Below are positions 27,297 to 34,942 of a stretch of 34,942 bases of DNA, piece by piece. Both the position numbers and the translations under genes were made by a program. Under the pieces are notes generated by a model that made no database searches, had not been told where the DNA came from, and saw only the letters and a list, made by a program, of their open reading frames with translations. This DNA comes from Armatimonadota bacterium (GTDB lineage Bacteria > Sysuimicrobiota > Sysuimicrobiia > Sysuimicrobiales > Sysuimicrobiaceae): NCBI GenBank assembly GCA_031432545.1, contig JAVKGX010000014.1:1-34942 (forward strand). Reading direction: 5' to 3'. The first letter of the stretch is position 1; each line of letters starts with the position of its first letter.

Positions 27297-28304
27297 ATGT
27301 CCCACCACTCGGACGCGGCACGCCTCAGGGAACGCACGGCGGGGATGACCGAAGGCGCCCTGCTCGCGGCGCTCACCGTGCTCGTGGCGTTGCTGGTCGT
27401 CTTCTTCGGATCGGTCGGCCTGGTGGCGGCCCCCCTGCCGCTGTTCGTCCTCACTTACCGCCGGGGAGTTCGGGTGGCCGTGCTGTCGGCGGTTGTCGCC
27501 GGGTTCGCGCTGTCGCCGCTGTTCGGCTTCCCACAGGGGCTGCTGTTCGTCGCGGCCTTCGCGCCGATGGGGATCATCCAGGGGGCGATCGCGCGGCGCG
27601 GCGGCAGCGCCGTTCCCGCGCGTGCCCTGGCGTTCGGCGTGCTGGGGGGACTGGTCGTGACGGCCTTGAGCCTCGCCGCCGCGCGGGTGGTGCTGGGGCT
27701 GGACCCCCTGCAGACGCTGGTCGAAGCGCAGGTCCGGGCCACGCAGTCGGCGGCGACCATGCTGGCAAGGATGAATGCGCCGCCGGCCCAGGTCCAGCAG
27801 ATGGAGGCGCTGGCAGAGCAGCTGCCCGCGTTTTTGCGCATGGTGTTCCCGGCGGCCCTGGTACTGGGGGTGGTGCTGTGGGCCTACGGCGCGTACGCGC
27901 TCGCGCGCCAGGTGATGCGTCGGCTGGGAACCGACCTGCCCGGATTCGCCCCCATCCTCACCTGGCGCCTGCCGCCCGCCGCCGGAGCGGCGATCGCCTT
28001 GCCCGTGCTGGTGGGCGTCGCGATCCAGCCCCTAGCCCCCTCGCTGGGACGGGCGCTGACGGCCAACGCGTTCTTGGTCGGCGTCATGGTCTTCGCGTTC
28101 CTGGGCGTGCTCACGATGCTGTACTATCTCAACGCGCGCGACGTCCCCAGGGGCGGTCGCGTGCTGGCGGTGGTCGCCGTGATCCTGCTGGGCGACCTGG
28201 GGACGTTTGCCATGGCAATTCTCGGCTTGCTGGACCTGTGGTTCGATCTGCGGAAGATCGGGCCACGCGCCCCACAGTCAGCGCAGGAGACCGAGCAGGA
28301 ATGA
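27297..28304 (+). CDS. DUF2232 (YybS-like) membrane protein
   Basis: A 335-residue protein with about eight membrane helices. Its location, between rpsR and rplI, is that of yybS in Firmicutes, and the N-terminal TEGALLAALTVLVALL followed by PLFVLTYRRGVRVAVLSAVV fits DUF2232. Related proteins may be transporter membrane components, but no function is proven. The ATG has no strong site; a second ATG 16 codons later is an alternative start just before the first membrane helix. The stop overlaps the rplI start by 4 nt. Confidence 0.88.
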   Translation: MSHHSDAARLRERTAGMTEGALLAALTVLVALLVVFFGSVGLVAAPLPLFVLTYRRGVRVAVLSAVVAGFALSPLFGFPQGLLFVAAFAPMGIIQGAIARRGGSAVPARALAFGVLGGLVVTALSLAAARVVLGLDPLQTLVEAQVRATQSAATMLARMNAPPAQVQQMEALAEQLPAFLRMVFPAALVLGVVLWAYGAYALARQVMRRLGTDLPGFAPILTWRLPPAAGAAIALPVLVGVAIQPLAPSLGRALTANAFLVGVMVFAFLGVLTMLYYLNARDVPRGGRVLAVVAVILLGDLGTFAMAILGLLDLWFDLRKIGPRAPQSAQETEQE

Positions 28305-28747
28305 AGGTCATCCTGTCCCGCGACGTGCCTTCGCTCGGCCGCGCTGGGGTTGTGGTCGAGGTCAAGGAGGGGTACGCACGCAACTACCTGTTCCCGCGCG
28401 GGCTGGCGGTCGAAGCGACGGAAGGCCGGATGCGGGCGCTGGCACGGGAGCGGGCCGCGGGCGAGCGGCGCATCGCCCGCGAGCGCGAGGAAGCGGCGCG
28501 TATGGCCGCGGCGTTGACGAGCACGCCACTGGTCATCGCTGCCCGGGGCGGCAGCCAGGGGAGGCTGTTCGGCGCGGTCACCGCCCAGGACATCGCTGAC
28601 GCCTTGCGGCAGCGGGGGTTTGCGATCTCGAAAAAGCAGATCGCGCTTGACGATCCGATCAAGGTCGCCGGCTCGTACTCGGTGACGGTCCACCTGGATC
28701 ACAGCCAGCAGGCGAGGGTCCAGGTGATCGTGGAGGTACGGGGTTGA
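28301..28747 (+). CDS. rplI: 50S ribosomal protein L9
   Basis: Two-domain large-subunit protein. The N-terminal domain begins MKVILSRDVPSLGRAGVVVE and contains GYARNYLFPRGLAVEAT; the connecting helix is at roughly 41-75 and the C-terminal domain ends HSQQARVQVIVEV. The length of 148 is standard. ATG overlaps the preceding stop (ATGA) and its own TGA overlaps the TTG of the next gene. Confidence 0.97.
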   Translation: MKVILSRDVPSLGRAGVVVEVKEGYARNYLFPRGLAVEATEGRMRALARERAAGERRIAREREEAARMAAALTSTPLVIAARGGSQGRLFGAVTAQDIADALRQRGFAISKKQIALDDPIKVAGSYSVTVHLDHSQQARVQVIVEVRG

Positions 28748-30666
28748 GAACGGGAAGGGTTCGCAGGCGCAAGGTGGTGACGGCGGCCACGCGGTCCGAC
28801 CTCAAGCGCCGCGTCGGCGCGATGTTCGGCGTGCTCAGCGACGTGTACGGCCCGGAACGTCTGGTCATGAAAGCCGGCAAGCTCGAGGCGCTGACGCTGA
28901 TGCGTTCGCAGCGCCTGGGCGACCGCGTGGCGGCGCTGCAGAGACTGGTCTACGACGACCCCACGATCGAGGCTCCCCGTTCGGACCGGGAGATCCCGGG
29001 CATCCTCGCCGATGTCCAGGAAGAACTGGCCGACCTGGTGGCCCAGCGCCGTTTCGCCGATGAGCTCGAGCGCCGGGTCAACGAACGCATGAACCAGAGG
29101 CAGGAGGAGTACCTGGCGGAGATCCGGATGCAGTTGCTGCGTGAAGCCGGTGGGCCGGAGAACGCGGCGACGCGCCGGAAGCTTGAGGAGCTGGACGCGC
29201 TGGAGCGGGTCCGGCTGTCGCAGTCCGCGCTGGAGGCGCTGCGGCCGCGGCGTCTGCGCGAGGTCGTGGGGCAGACCCGGGCCGTGCGCGCGCTGCTGGC
29301 CAAGCTGGCCACCCCGTATCCCCAACACACGATCCTGTACGGCCCGCCCGGCGTGGGCAAGACGACCGTCGCGCGGCTGGTCCTGGAGGAGGCGCGCCGC
29401 CTGCCTTACACCCCGTTCGCAGATGACGCGCCGTTCGTCGAGGTGGATGGCTCGACGTTGCGCTGGGACCACCGCGAGGTCACGAACCCGCTGCTCGGAT
29501 CGGTGCACGACCCGATCTACCAGGGGTCGCGGCGTGACTTCGCCGACACCGGTGTCCCCGAGCCGAAACTCGGCCTGGTCACGCGGGCACACGGCGGCGT
29601 CCTGTTCATCGACGAGATCGGCGAGATGGATCCGTTGCTGCAGGCGAAACTGCTGAAGGTACTGGAGGACAAGCGGGTGACGTTCGAGTCCAGCTACTAC
29701 GACCCCGACGACCCCAACGTGCCTGCCTACATCAAGCGCCTGTTCGAACAGGGCGCGCCCGCGGACTTCGTGCTCATCGGGGCCACCACCCGAGAGCCGG
29801 ACGAGATCAGTCCGACGCTGCGGTCCCGGTGCGCGGAGGTGTTCTTCGACCCGCTGTCGCAGTCCGACGTCGAGAGGATCGTGATCCAGGCGGCGCGACG
29901 GCTGGGCGTGACGTTGAGCCCCGGCATCCCGCGGACGATCGCGACGTACACGGTCGAGGGGCGTAAGGCCGTGAACTTGCTGGCCGACGCCTACGGCGTC
30001 GCGCTGTACCGCCGCCGCTCCCGCAGGGGCGGCCGCGTGCGCATCACCGACGGGGACGTGATGGAGGTCATCCGCACCGCGCGGCTGGCGCCGTACACCG
30101 CGGTGCGCGCCTCGGACACCCCGGAGATCGGGAAGGCGTTCGGGCTGAGCGTGTATCACTACCTGGGTGCGATCGTCGAGGTGGAGGCGGCGGTGTTCCC
30201 GATCGCCCCCCGCGGCCGGGGCACCGTGCGCTTCAACGAGACCGCCGGCACGATGGCCAAGGACTCGGTGTTCAACGCGATCTCGGTCCTCCGCCGCCTG
30301 CACGGGATCGACCTCACGCACCACGACGTCCACGTCAACGTCGTGGGCGGCGGGTTGATCGACGGTCCCAGCCTGGGGCTGGCGATCACCGCGGCCCTGG
30401 CCAGCGCCGCCCAGGGTCGCCCAGCGCTGCAGAACGTGGCGCTCAGCGGTGAAATCAGCATCCAGGGCCGCGTCCGCGGCGTCGGCGGCATCGCCGAGAA
30501 GATTTACGGCGCGCGCCAGGCCGGGATGCGCAAGGTCGTCCTGCCGGACGAAAACCGGCCGGACGTCCCTTCCGACGTACAGGGGGTGCAGGTGGTCTTC
30601 GTGCAGACGGTGCAAGAGGCTCTGCCCCACGTCCTCGTACCCCCGGACCGCCGCCTGCGTTCGTAG
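28744..30666 (+). CDS. lonC: LonC-type AAA+ protease
   Basis: A Lon-family protease of 640 residues without the long substrate-binding N-domain of LonA. The N-terminal 180 residues are helical and charged. The AAA+ module has an intact Walker A GPPGVGKTT at 200-208 and Walker B VLFIDE at 286-291. The C-terminal protease domain has the Ser-Lys dyad S543 (in DGPSLG) and K586, 43 residues apart, the same spacing as in E. coli Lon. Similar proteins (LonC, spore Lon) occur beside rplI and dnaB in Firmicutes. The start is TTG, overlapping the rplI stop (TTGA), with GGAGG seven bases upstream. Role is probably degradation of misfolded or regulatory proteins. Confidence 0.9.
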   Translation: MRTGRVRRRKVVTAATRSDLKRRVGAMFGVLSDVYGPERLVMKAGKLEALTLMRSQRLGDRVAALQRLVYDDPTIEAPRSDREIPGILADVQEELADLVAQRRFADELERRVNERMNQRQEEYLAEIRMQLLREAGGPENAATRRKLEELDALERVRLSQSALEALRPRRLREVVGQTRAVRALLAKLATPYPQHTILYGPPGVGKTTVARLVLEEARRLPYTPFADDAPFVEVDGSTLRWDHREVTNPLLGSVHDPIYQGSRRDFADTGVPEPKLGLVTRAHGGVLFIDEIGEMDPLLQAKLLKVLEDKRVTFESSYYDPDDPNVPAYIKRLFEQGAPADFVLIGATTREPDEISPTLRSRCAEVFFDPLSQSDVERIVIQAARRLGVTLSPGIPRTIATYTVEGRKAVNLLADAYGVALYRRRSRRGGRVRITDGDVMEVIRTARLAPYTAVRASDTPEIGKAFGLSVYHYLGAIVEVEAAVFPIAPRGRGTVRFNETAGTMAKDSVFNAISVLRRLHGIDLTHHDVHVNVVGGGLIDGPSLGLAITAALASAAQGRPALQNVALSGEISIQGRVRGVGGIAEKIYGARQAGMRKVVLPDENRPDVPSDVQGVQVVFVQTVQEALPHVLVPPDRRLRS

Positions 30667-30689
30667 CGTTGGGCGATCGTCTGTCCCCA

Positions 30690-30808
30690 CAATCCACAGA
30701 ATCCTGCGTCCACAGGTTATCCAGACCCTGCGCACAAACGATCCGCGCTCAATCCCCGGGTGCCCCACAGCCCCCGGCAACCTGCAGGTTTTGCCGGAAG
30801 CGTCCACA
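30690..30808. promoter_or_regulatory. Cluster of DnaA-box-like sequences
   Basis: TTATCCAGA at 30717-30725 differs from the DnaA box TTATCCACA at one position; CAATCCACA (30690-30698) and GCGTCCACA at 30706-30714 and 30800-30808 share the TCCACA core. They are all on the same strand in the gap between lonC and the dnaB promoter. They may bind DnaA for control of dnaB or mark proximity to an origin. Confidence 0.4.
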
Positions 30809-30867
30809 CCCGCCCATGACGTAACCTCCGGGGCAGGGGCAGACGAATGGATCTGCGAACATACGTT

Positions 30868-30876
30868 TGATATAAT
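30868..30876 (+). promoter_or_regulatory. Extended -10 promoter of dnaB
   Basis: TGATATAAT, a perfect TATAAT with TGn extension, 15 nt before the dnaB ATG. The region 17 bp upstream (TGGATC) is a weak -35. The transcript leader would be very short. Confidence 0.7.
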
Positions 30877-30891
30877 GCAACGGGGGTTGCC

Positions 30892-33285
30892 ATGGCCGTA
30901 GCCGCCGTAGACCGGGTCCCTCCCCAGAACCTCGAGGCCGAGGTCGCCGTCTTGGGCTCGATGCTGCTGGACCGGGACGCGATCGCCGCCGTCGTGGAGA
31001 TCCTGCGGCCCGAAGACTTCTACCGCGAGTCCCACCGCCTGATCTACACGGCCATCACCGACCTGTTCGAGCGCGGTGAGCCGTGCGACCTGATCACTGT
31101 CACCGACCGCCTGCGCGATGGGGGGCGTCTGGACGACGTCGGCGGGGCGGCGTACGTCTCGAGCCTGTTGAACGCGGTCCCGACCGCGGCCAACGCCGAA
31201 CACTATGCGCGCATCGTGCTGCAGAAGGCCATGCTGCGCCAGCTGATCCGCGCTGGCACACAGATCGCACACATGGGCTTCGAAGGCGACGAGGACGTGG
31301 ACGCGTTGGTGGATCGCGCCGAGCGGCTGGTGTTTGAGATCGCCAACCGGGGCATGGCCCAGGACTTCCAGGCGATCCGCGACATCATCAAGCAGACGAT
31401 GGAGCGACTGGACGCCGGCTACGAGCGCGGCATGATCACCGGCGTCCCCACAGGCTTCGTCGACCTGGACGAACTCACCGGCGGCCTGCAGCCGGGCGAC
31501 CTGATCATCGTCGCAGCGCGCCCCTCGATGGGCAAGTGCCTGAAGTACGACGCGCGAATCGTCGACGTGCGAACCGGCGCGGTGCGCCTCGTCGAGGAGG
31601 TGGTGCGCGCGCAGGATGCATCGCTGCTGACACTGGATCCGGCCACCGCGCGGCTCCGGGAGGCGTCGGCCAGCGCGTTCGTCGACGACGGCCGCCGCCC
31701 TGTCTTCCGTGTGCGCACCGCGCTGGGCCGACAGGTCGAGACGACGGCCACCCACCCGTTCCTCACACCCGACGGCTGGCGGCCACTGGTGCACCTGCGG
31801 CCCGGACACCGCGTCGCCGTGCCGGCGCGGATCCCCGTCTTCGGCACACTCGACCTGCCCTCGCACGAGGTGAAGCTGATCGCCTACCTCGGTGCCGGAC
31901 GCCTGCCGGCTGACCCGGAGGTCAGCCGCGACTTCCTCGACGCGGTCTCCGCCGCTGCGGCGGTGCGGGCGGCGCGCGTACCCGCGCTGGCTCGCTACGC
32001 CGCCCACGCGGGAGGACCGGACGCCGTGGACGAGACCGCGACCGCCCGTGTACTCGCAGAAATCGCCCAGGACCACCCGGAACTGGAGTCCCCCGCCGAG
32101 CACCGCTGCCTGCCGGATGCCGTCTACCAGCTCAACCGCGGCAAGCTCTGCCTGCTGCTGAACCGCCTGCTGGCCTGCACCGCCTCCGTCGAAGGATCCC
32201 CGTCGGCGGGCGGCGCGGCTGGTGCCACGCTGGAGGCGCAGGACACCTTGGCGGTCCGCGCCGAGCTGCCGTCTGCGGCGATGGCCCGGCAGGTGCAGCA
32301 TCTGCTGTTGCGCCTGGGCGTGATCGCCGCCTGGGATGGCCGCACCGGCCTCGACGTTCGGGGGGAGGCTGCGTTGCAGCTGCTGCGCGGGTGCGGTGTG
32401 CTGGGCTGGGAGCGGCTGCGCCAGTGGGCGCGTTGGGCACCCCAGCCGCTGCTGCCGCAATCGGACGTCGTGTGGGACATGATCGTATCCATCGAACCGA
32501 TCGGGGAGCACCAGGTCTACGACCTCACGATCCCCGGCACGCACAACTTCGTCGCCGACGACGTCTGTGTCCACAACACGACGCTGTGCCTGAACATGGC
32601 CCAGCATGCGGCCATCCAGCACCAGACCCCCGTGGCGATCTTCTCGATCGAAACCAGCGCCGAGCAGCTGGTGCAGCGGATGCTGTGCGCGGAAGCCGGC
32701 GTCGACGGCCAACGCCTGAGGCGCGGCTACCTCTCGGAGTCCGACTGGAGGAAGCTGACGCGCGCGATGGGCCTGCTTGTGGAGGCGCCCATCTACATCG
32801 ACGACTCGTCCAACCTGTCCGTGATCGAGATGCGCGCGAAGTCGCGCAAGCTCAAGGCCGAACACGGATTGGGCCTGATCGTCATCGACTACATCCAGCT
32901 GATCCAGTCCTACAAGCGCACCGAGAACCGCACGCAGGAACTCAGCGAGATCGCACGCGGCATCAAGTCGCTGGCCAAGGAACTGCACGTACCGATCGTC
33001 GCCGTCTCGCAGCTGTCACGCGCGGCCGAACAGGGCGCGTCGAAGGTGCCGATGCTGTCGCATCTCCGGGAGAGCGGCGAGCTGGAGCAGGTGGCCGATC
33101 TGGTGATCTTCCTGTACCGGGAGGACTACTACGATCTGGAGAAGGCGCGGCGCGAGGGCAAGGAGAACGTCGCGCTCGTGCGGGTTGCCAAGCACCGCAA
33201 CGGCCCGACCGACGACATCGAACTGTTCTTCCACAAGGAGCACTCCAAGTTCGCCAACCTGGACCGCAAGCACGCCGGACCTTGA
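30892..33285 (+). CDS. dnaB: Replicative DNA helicase DnaB, intein-interrupted
   Basis: Hexameric helicase that unwinds DNA at the replication fork. The precursor is 797 residues; removing residues 216-562 leaves a normal 450-residue DnaB. The N-terminal domain is VPPQNLEAEVAVLGSMLLD; the RecA-like core has a Walker A loop ARPSMGK-TT split by the intein, then LCLNMAQHAA, FSIETSAEQLVQRML, LIVIDYIQLIQ (Walker B) and LSQLSRAAE/LRESGELEQVADLVIFLYRE with the arginine-finger region. The helicase cannot bind ATP until the intein is removed, so splicing is essential. ATG with CGGGGG upstream. Preceded by its own promoter. Confidence 0.97.
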   Translation: MAVAAVDRVPPQNLEAEVAVLGSMLLDRDAIAAVVEILRPEDFYRESHRLIYTAITDLFERGEPCDLITVTDRLRDGGRLDDVGGAAYVSSLLNAVPTAANAEHYARIVLQKAMLRQLIRAGTQIAHMGFEGDEDVDALVDRAERLVFEIANRGMAQDFQAIRDIIKQTMERLDAGYERGMITGVPTGFVDLDELTGGLQPGDLIIVAARPSMGKCLKYDARIVDVRTGAVRLVEEVVRAQDASLLTLDPATARLREASASAFVDDGRRPVFRVRTALGRQVETTATHPFLTPDGWRPLVHLRPGHRVAVPARIPVFGTLDLPSHEVKLIAYLGAGRLPADPEVSRDFLDAVSAAAAVRAARVPALARYAAHAGGPDAVDETATARVLAEIAQDHPELESPAEHRCLPDAVYQLNRGKLCLLLNRLLACTASVEGSPSAGGAAGATLEAQDTLAVRAELPSAAMARQVQHLLLRLGVIAAWDGRTGLDVRGEAALQLLRGCGVLGWERLRQWARWAPQPLLPQSDVVWDMIVSIEPIGEHQVYDLTIPGTHNFVADDVCVHNTTLCLNMAQHAAIQHQTPVAIFSIETSAEQLVQRMLCAEAGVDGQRLRRGYLSESDWRKLTRAMGLLVEAPIYIDDSSNLSVIEMRAKSRKLKAEHGLGLIVIDYIQLIQSYKRTENRTQELSEIARGIKSLAKELHVPIVAVSQLSRAAEQGASKVPMLSHLRESGELEQVADLVIFLYREDYYDLEKARREGKENVALVRVAKHRNGPTDDIELFFHKEHSKFANLDRKHAGP
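31537..32577 (+). mobile_element. Intein in the Walker A motif of DnaB
   Basis: A 347-residue protein-splicing element between Lys215 and Thr563 (GK|intein|TT). Block A begins with the nucleophile Cys216 (CLKYDARIVDV); block B is VETTATHPFL with TxxH ending at His288; block F/G reads HQVYDLTIPGTHNFVADDV and ends VCVHN with the terminal His-Asn. The +1 residue is Thr. The middle region (about residues 325-520) has the size of an endonuclease domain, but the two expected LAGLIDADG motifs read LIAYLGAGRL and LLLNRLLACT, without the catalytic acidic residues, so homing activity is probably lost. Mycobacterial DnaB also has an intein at this P-loop site. Confidence 0.93.
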
Positions 33286-33288
33286 ACC

Positions 33289-33308
33289 GCCGCGCTCTTT
33301 CGCGCGGC
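33289..33308 (+). terminator. Terminator hairpin after dnaB
   Basis: GCCGCGC-TCTTTC-GCGCGGC, a perfect 7-bp stem with 6-nt loop starting 3 nt after the dnaB stop; the U-tract is weak. Confidence 0.6.
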
Positions 33309-33387
33309 CGAACCCTTCACATTCGCACGACAACCACGTGATACAGTGACGTTAGGACTGTGCCAGGTCGGGCGCCGGAGGCAGACC

Positions 33388-33912
33388 ATGCGGACGTGGC
33401 AGGTGCTGGGGATCCTCGCAGGGTGCGTGTGCGCGGTCGCTGCGGTCGGCGCGGTCGCCTACTCCGCCGGCTGGCACGCCGCGCAGACGTCGGCCGGCAC
33501 GACCGCCGCGCTCGCATCCGCTCCGGACGACGTGCTGCCCGATGCGACCACTCCCGGATCGCCGTTCGCCCCGCGGCTGCCGATGTCGCCGGCACTGCCC
33601 TCCCCGCGGCCGCGGCTGCAACCGGCACCGCCCATCCAGGAGTTGATCCCTCTGCCCGGACCGGGCCAGCAACTCCCGGGACAGCAACCCCAGCCCGGCC
33701 AGGACGAGGAGTGCGAGGCACGCGTGTACCTGTTCCACAACGGCCGTTTCTACCAGATGCGCCCGGGGCCGGGTCCCGGACCCGACGGCCAGCCGGGAGG
33801 CCCGCAGGAGCTGATCCCCCTGCAGCCGGTCCCTGGCATCCCCGGGATGCCCGCGCCCGGTACCCCGTTCGCACCCGGGCTCCCCTCCCCGCCGCCGGGA
33901 CAGCGTTTCTAA
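33388..33912 (+). CDS. Proline-rich exported or membrane-anchored hypothetical protein
   Basis: A 174-residue protein with an N-terminal hydrophobic segment (WQVLGILAGCVCAVAAVGAV) and a Pro/Gly/Gln-rich remainder. ILAGC matches a lipobox, but only 12 residues precede the Cys and the hydrophobic segment continues past it, so a simple signal anchor is equally likely. The exported part has two similar blocks, QELIPLPGPGQ and QELIPLQPVPG, flanking a short conserved-looking module, ARVYLFHNGRFYQMRP. ATG with GGAGGC upstream. I do not recognise a family; the two cysteines in EECEARVY are not distinctive. Confidence 0.7.
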   Translation: MRTWQVLGILAGCVCAVAAVGAVAYSAGWHAAQTSAGTTAALASAPDDVLPDATTPGSPFAPRLPMSPALPSPRPRLQPAPPIQELIPLPGPGQQLPGQQPQPGQDEECEARVYLFHNGRFYQMRPGPGPGPDGQPGGPQELIPLQPVPGIPGMPAPGTPFAPGLPSPPPGQRF

Positions 33913-34009
33913 GGGCCGTCGGGGTCGTTTGCGTACCCGTGCGGCCCGCTCAGCCTGCGTGAGACCACCACGTCGGGTGGGGTCGAGCGTGGCACCGGCC
34001 TTGCTCACG

Positions 34010-34495
34010 ATGGCCGAACACCTCACGCGGGGGCACATCCTGCAGAAGTCCGTGATCGTCGGATCGGCCGCGCTCGTCCTGTCGTTGTATGCGGCCTCTG
34101 CTGCGGGCACCCTGTGGCTGCCCGTGGTCGGTACGGTCGCTTCGGGCTACGGGTGGCGGAACGATCCGTTCGGAGAGGGCTGGAAGCACCACTGGGGGCT
34201 GGACATCGCAGCACGCCACGGTGCCCCGGTGGCGGCGTGCGCAGCCGGCCGGGTGGGCTACGCCGGATGGGCGGGCGGGTACGGCCTCGTCGTCGTACTG
34301 GCGCACGAGCACGACCTCCAGACGCTGTACGCACACCTCGGGACGATCCGCGTGGACGCGGGCGAAACGGTACGCGGCGGGCAGATCATCGGCACGGTCG
34401 GCTCGACCGGCCGCAGCACGGGGCCGCACCTGCACTTCGAAGTCCGCCACCGCAACGTGCCCGTAGACCCGATCCCCTACCTGCGGGTCCGTTGA
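34010..34495 (+). CDS. M23 family peptidase, membrane-anchored
   Basis: A small LytM-type peptidoglycan endopeptidase. Residues 14-33 form a signal anchor; the catalytic domain has all four zinc and catalytic positions: His61 and Asp65 (HWGLD), His109 (LYAHL) and His142 in GPHLHFEV, so it should be active. GTVASGYGWRNDPF is the typical domain opening. The start is uncertain: ATG at 34010 has no clear site, GTG at 33989 has a GGTGGGG upstream, and the frame is open to 33929 through an Arg-rich stretch unlikely to be translated. Confidence 0.88.
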   Translation: MAEHLTRGHILQKSVIVGSAALVLSLYAASAAGTLWLPVVGTVASGYGWRNDPFGEGWKHHWGLDIAARHGAPVAACAAGRVGYAGWAGGYGLVVVLAHEHDLQTLYAHLGTIRVDAGETVRGGQIIGTVGSTGRSTGPHLHFEVRHRNVPVDPIPYLRVR

Positions 34496-34511
34496 GCACG
34501 GGACCCCGTGC
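34496..34511. terminator. Hairpin between convergent genes
   Basis: GCACGGG-AC-CCCGTGC, starting right after the M23 stop codon and 17 nt before the end of the minus-strand gene; can serve both directions. Confidence 0.5.
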
Positions 34512-34527
34512 CCGTGTCGAAGGAGCG

Positions 34528-34942
34528 TCAGACGCGGCGTGCGGCGGACAGCGCGGCCTCGATGTTGGCCTCAGGGGCATCGATCGGGACGACGCATCCG
34601 GCGGAGACGATGTGGCCGGTACCCCCGGTCTGGGCGATGGCCTCATCGACCTCCTGTGCCACCTCTGCGGGCGCGCGGCCGGCGAAAATCACCTCGTCGA
34701 TCCCACCGACCAGGCATCCGGAGAACCGCGCGCGGGCTTCGCGCAGAGACGGAGGCGTACGCCGGTCGTGCCAGTTGATCGCGTGGACGGGATACGCGCT
34801 CAGCAGGTCGAAGTAGACGCCCTCTCCGTGCGCGTGCAGGATCACGATGTCGGACGATGAGGCGGCGTCGAGGACGCGCAGGTCATACGGACGTCCGAAC
34901 TCTTCGTACTCCTCTTCTGTGACTCCGCCCCGACAGGCCATC
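34528..34942 (-). CDS. Uroporphyrinogen decarboxylase (URO-D) family protein, C-terminal part
   Basis: The 3' end of a gene running off the right edge. The visible part has EEEYEEFGRPYDLRVLDA, DIVILHAHGEGVYFDLLSAY, VHAINWHDRRTPPSL and GGIDE, ending in SAGCVVPIDAPEANIEAAL, a pattern shared by the heme-type URO-D and the related methyltransferases (MtaA/CmuA type). Residues such as the HAHG and CVVP blocks fit the URO-D barrel, but without the N-terminal half I cannot say whether it is HemE or a methyltransferase-like paralogue. The C-terminus fits better with a non-HemE branch. Confidence 0.8.
   Translation of the reverse strand, partial: MACRGGVTEEEYEEFGRPYDLRVLDAASSSDIVILHAHGEGVYFDLLSAYPVHAINWHDRRTPPSLREARARFSGCLVGGIDEVIFAGRAPAEVAQEVDEAIAQTGGTGHIVSAGCVVPIDAPEANIEAALSAARRV

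Noticed and set aside
31537-32577. Separate enzyme or frameshifted insertion inside dnaB
   Set aside because: The frame is continuous and both ends have intein splice motifs with a normal DnaB on either side.
28699-32988. Very long minus-strand open frame (over 1400 codons) opposite lonC and dnaB
   Set aside because: It mirrors the codon bias of the two plus-strand genes, has no domain-like sequence and no ribosome binding site; an antisense artefact of GC-rich DNA.

Overview
The window is GC-rich chromosomal DNA (strong G/C bias at third codon positions, frequent GTG/TTG starts, long antisense open frames) from a bacterium. The linked set rpsF-ssb-rpsR-yybS(DUF2232)-rplI-lonC-dnaB, with ychF and DUF951 just upstream, is the arrangement typical of Firmicutes and other Bacillati. 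A high-GC, possibly thermophilic Firmicute-like or deep-branching Bacillati lineage is my inference; no rRNA or other taxonomic marker is present. Most of the window is housekeeping. I see no CRISPR array, prophage, transposase or biosynthetic cluster.

Layout. 1-735: a poorly coding stretch holding the apparent N-terminus of a lipoprotein that runs off the left edge and two small doubtful ORFs. It lies on the 3' side of a tRNA-Thr(CGT). 851-3137 (minus): a small hypothetical, OsmC-type peroxidase, MTH1187-type thiamine-binding protein, and a membrane protein with a degenerate GGDEF domain. 3258-4987 (plus): pyruvate kinase translationally coupled to a 93-residue unknown. 5136-6396 (minus): M29 aminopeptidase and tRNA-Val(CAC). 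6439-10819 (plus): BrkB/YihY membrane protein, a secreted M23 peptidase with an unusual N-terminal beta domain, and a CopB-type (CPH) copper ATPase.

10847-20362 is a proteostasis island. On the minus strand are a 44-residue DUF3096 protein, DoxX, Hsp20 and a membrane SDH/S49-like serine protease. Divergently, on the plus strand, lie a MerR/HspR-type regulator, a second Hsp20, DnaK, GrpE, a zinc-finger-less DnaJ and ClpB. An inverted repeat in the divergent promoter region is a candidate operator for the regulator, and the minus-strand hsp20 has a leader with a long-range inverted repeat. An MFS transporter overlaps clpB tail to tail.

21514-25994 (plus): a WCGDC thioredoxin-like protein, a membrane-fused spermidine-synthase-like protein (possible AUC start), RDD protein, DUF951, YchF and a small coiled-coil unknown. 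26012-33285: the replication/translation operon, with a good promoter and hairpin leader before rpsF, SSB, zinc-type S18, a DUF2232 membrane protein, L9, a LonC-type protease with an intact Walker motif, and DnaB. dnaB is interrupted in its Walker A motif by a 347-residue intein whose homing-endonuclease region looks decayed; DnaA-box-like sequences cluster just upstream. The right end carries a proline-rich exported protein, a small M23 peptidase and the 3' end of a uroporphyrinogen-decarboxylase-family gene that runs off the edge.

The strongest items for a second look are the P-loop DnaB intein, the hsp20 leader and HspR operator candidates, the spermidine-synthase start codon, and the DnaA-box cluster before dnaB. 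None is proven to be a new system.
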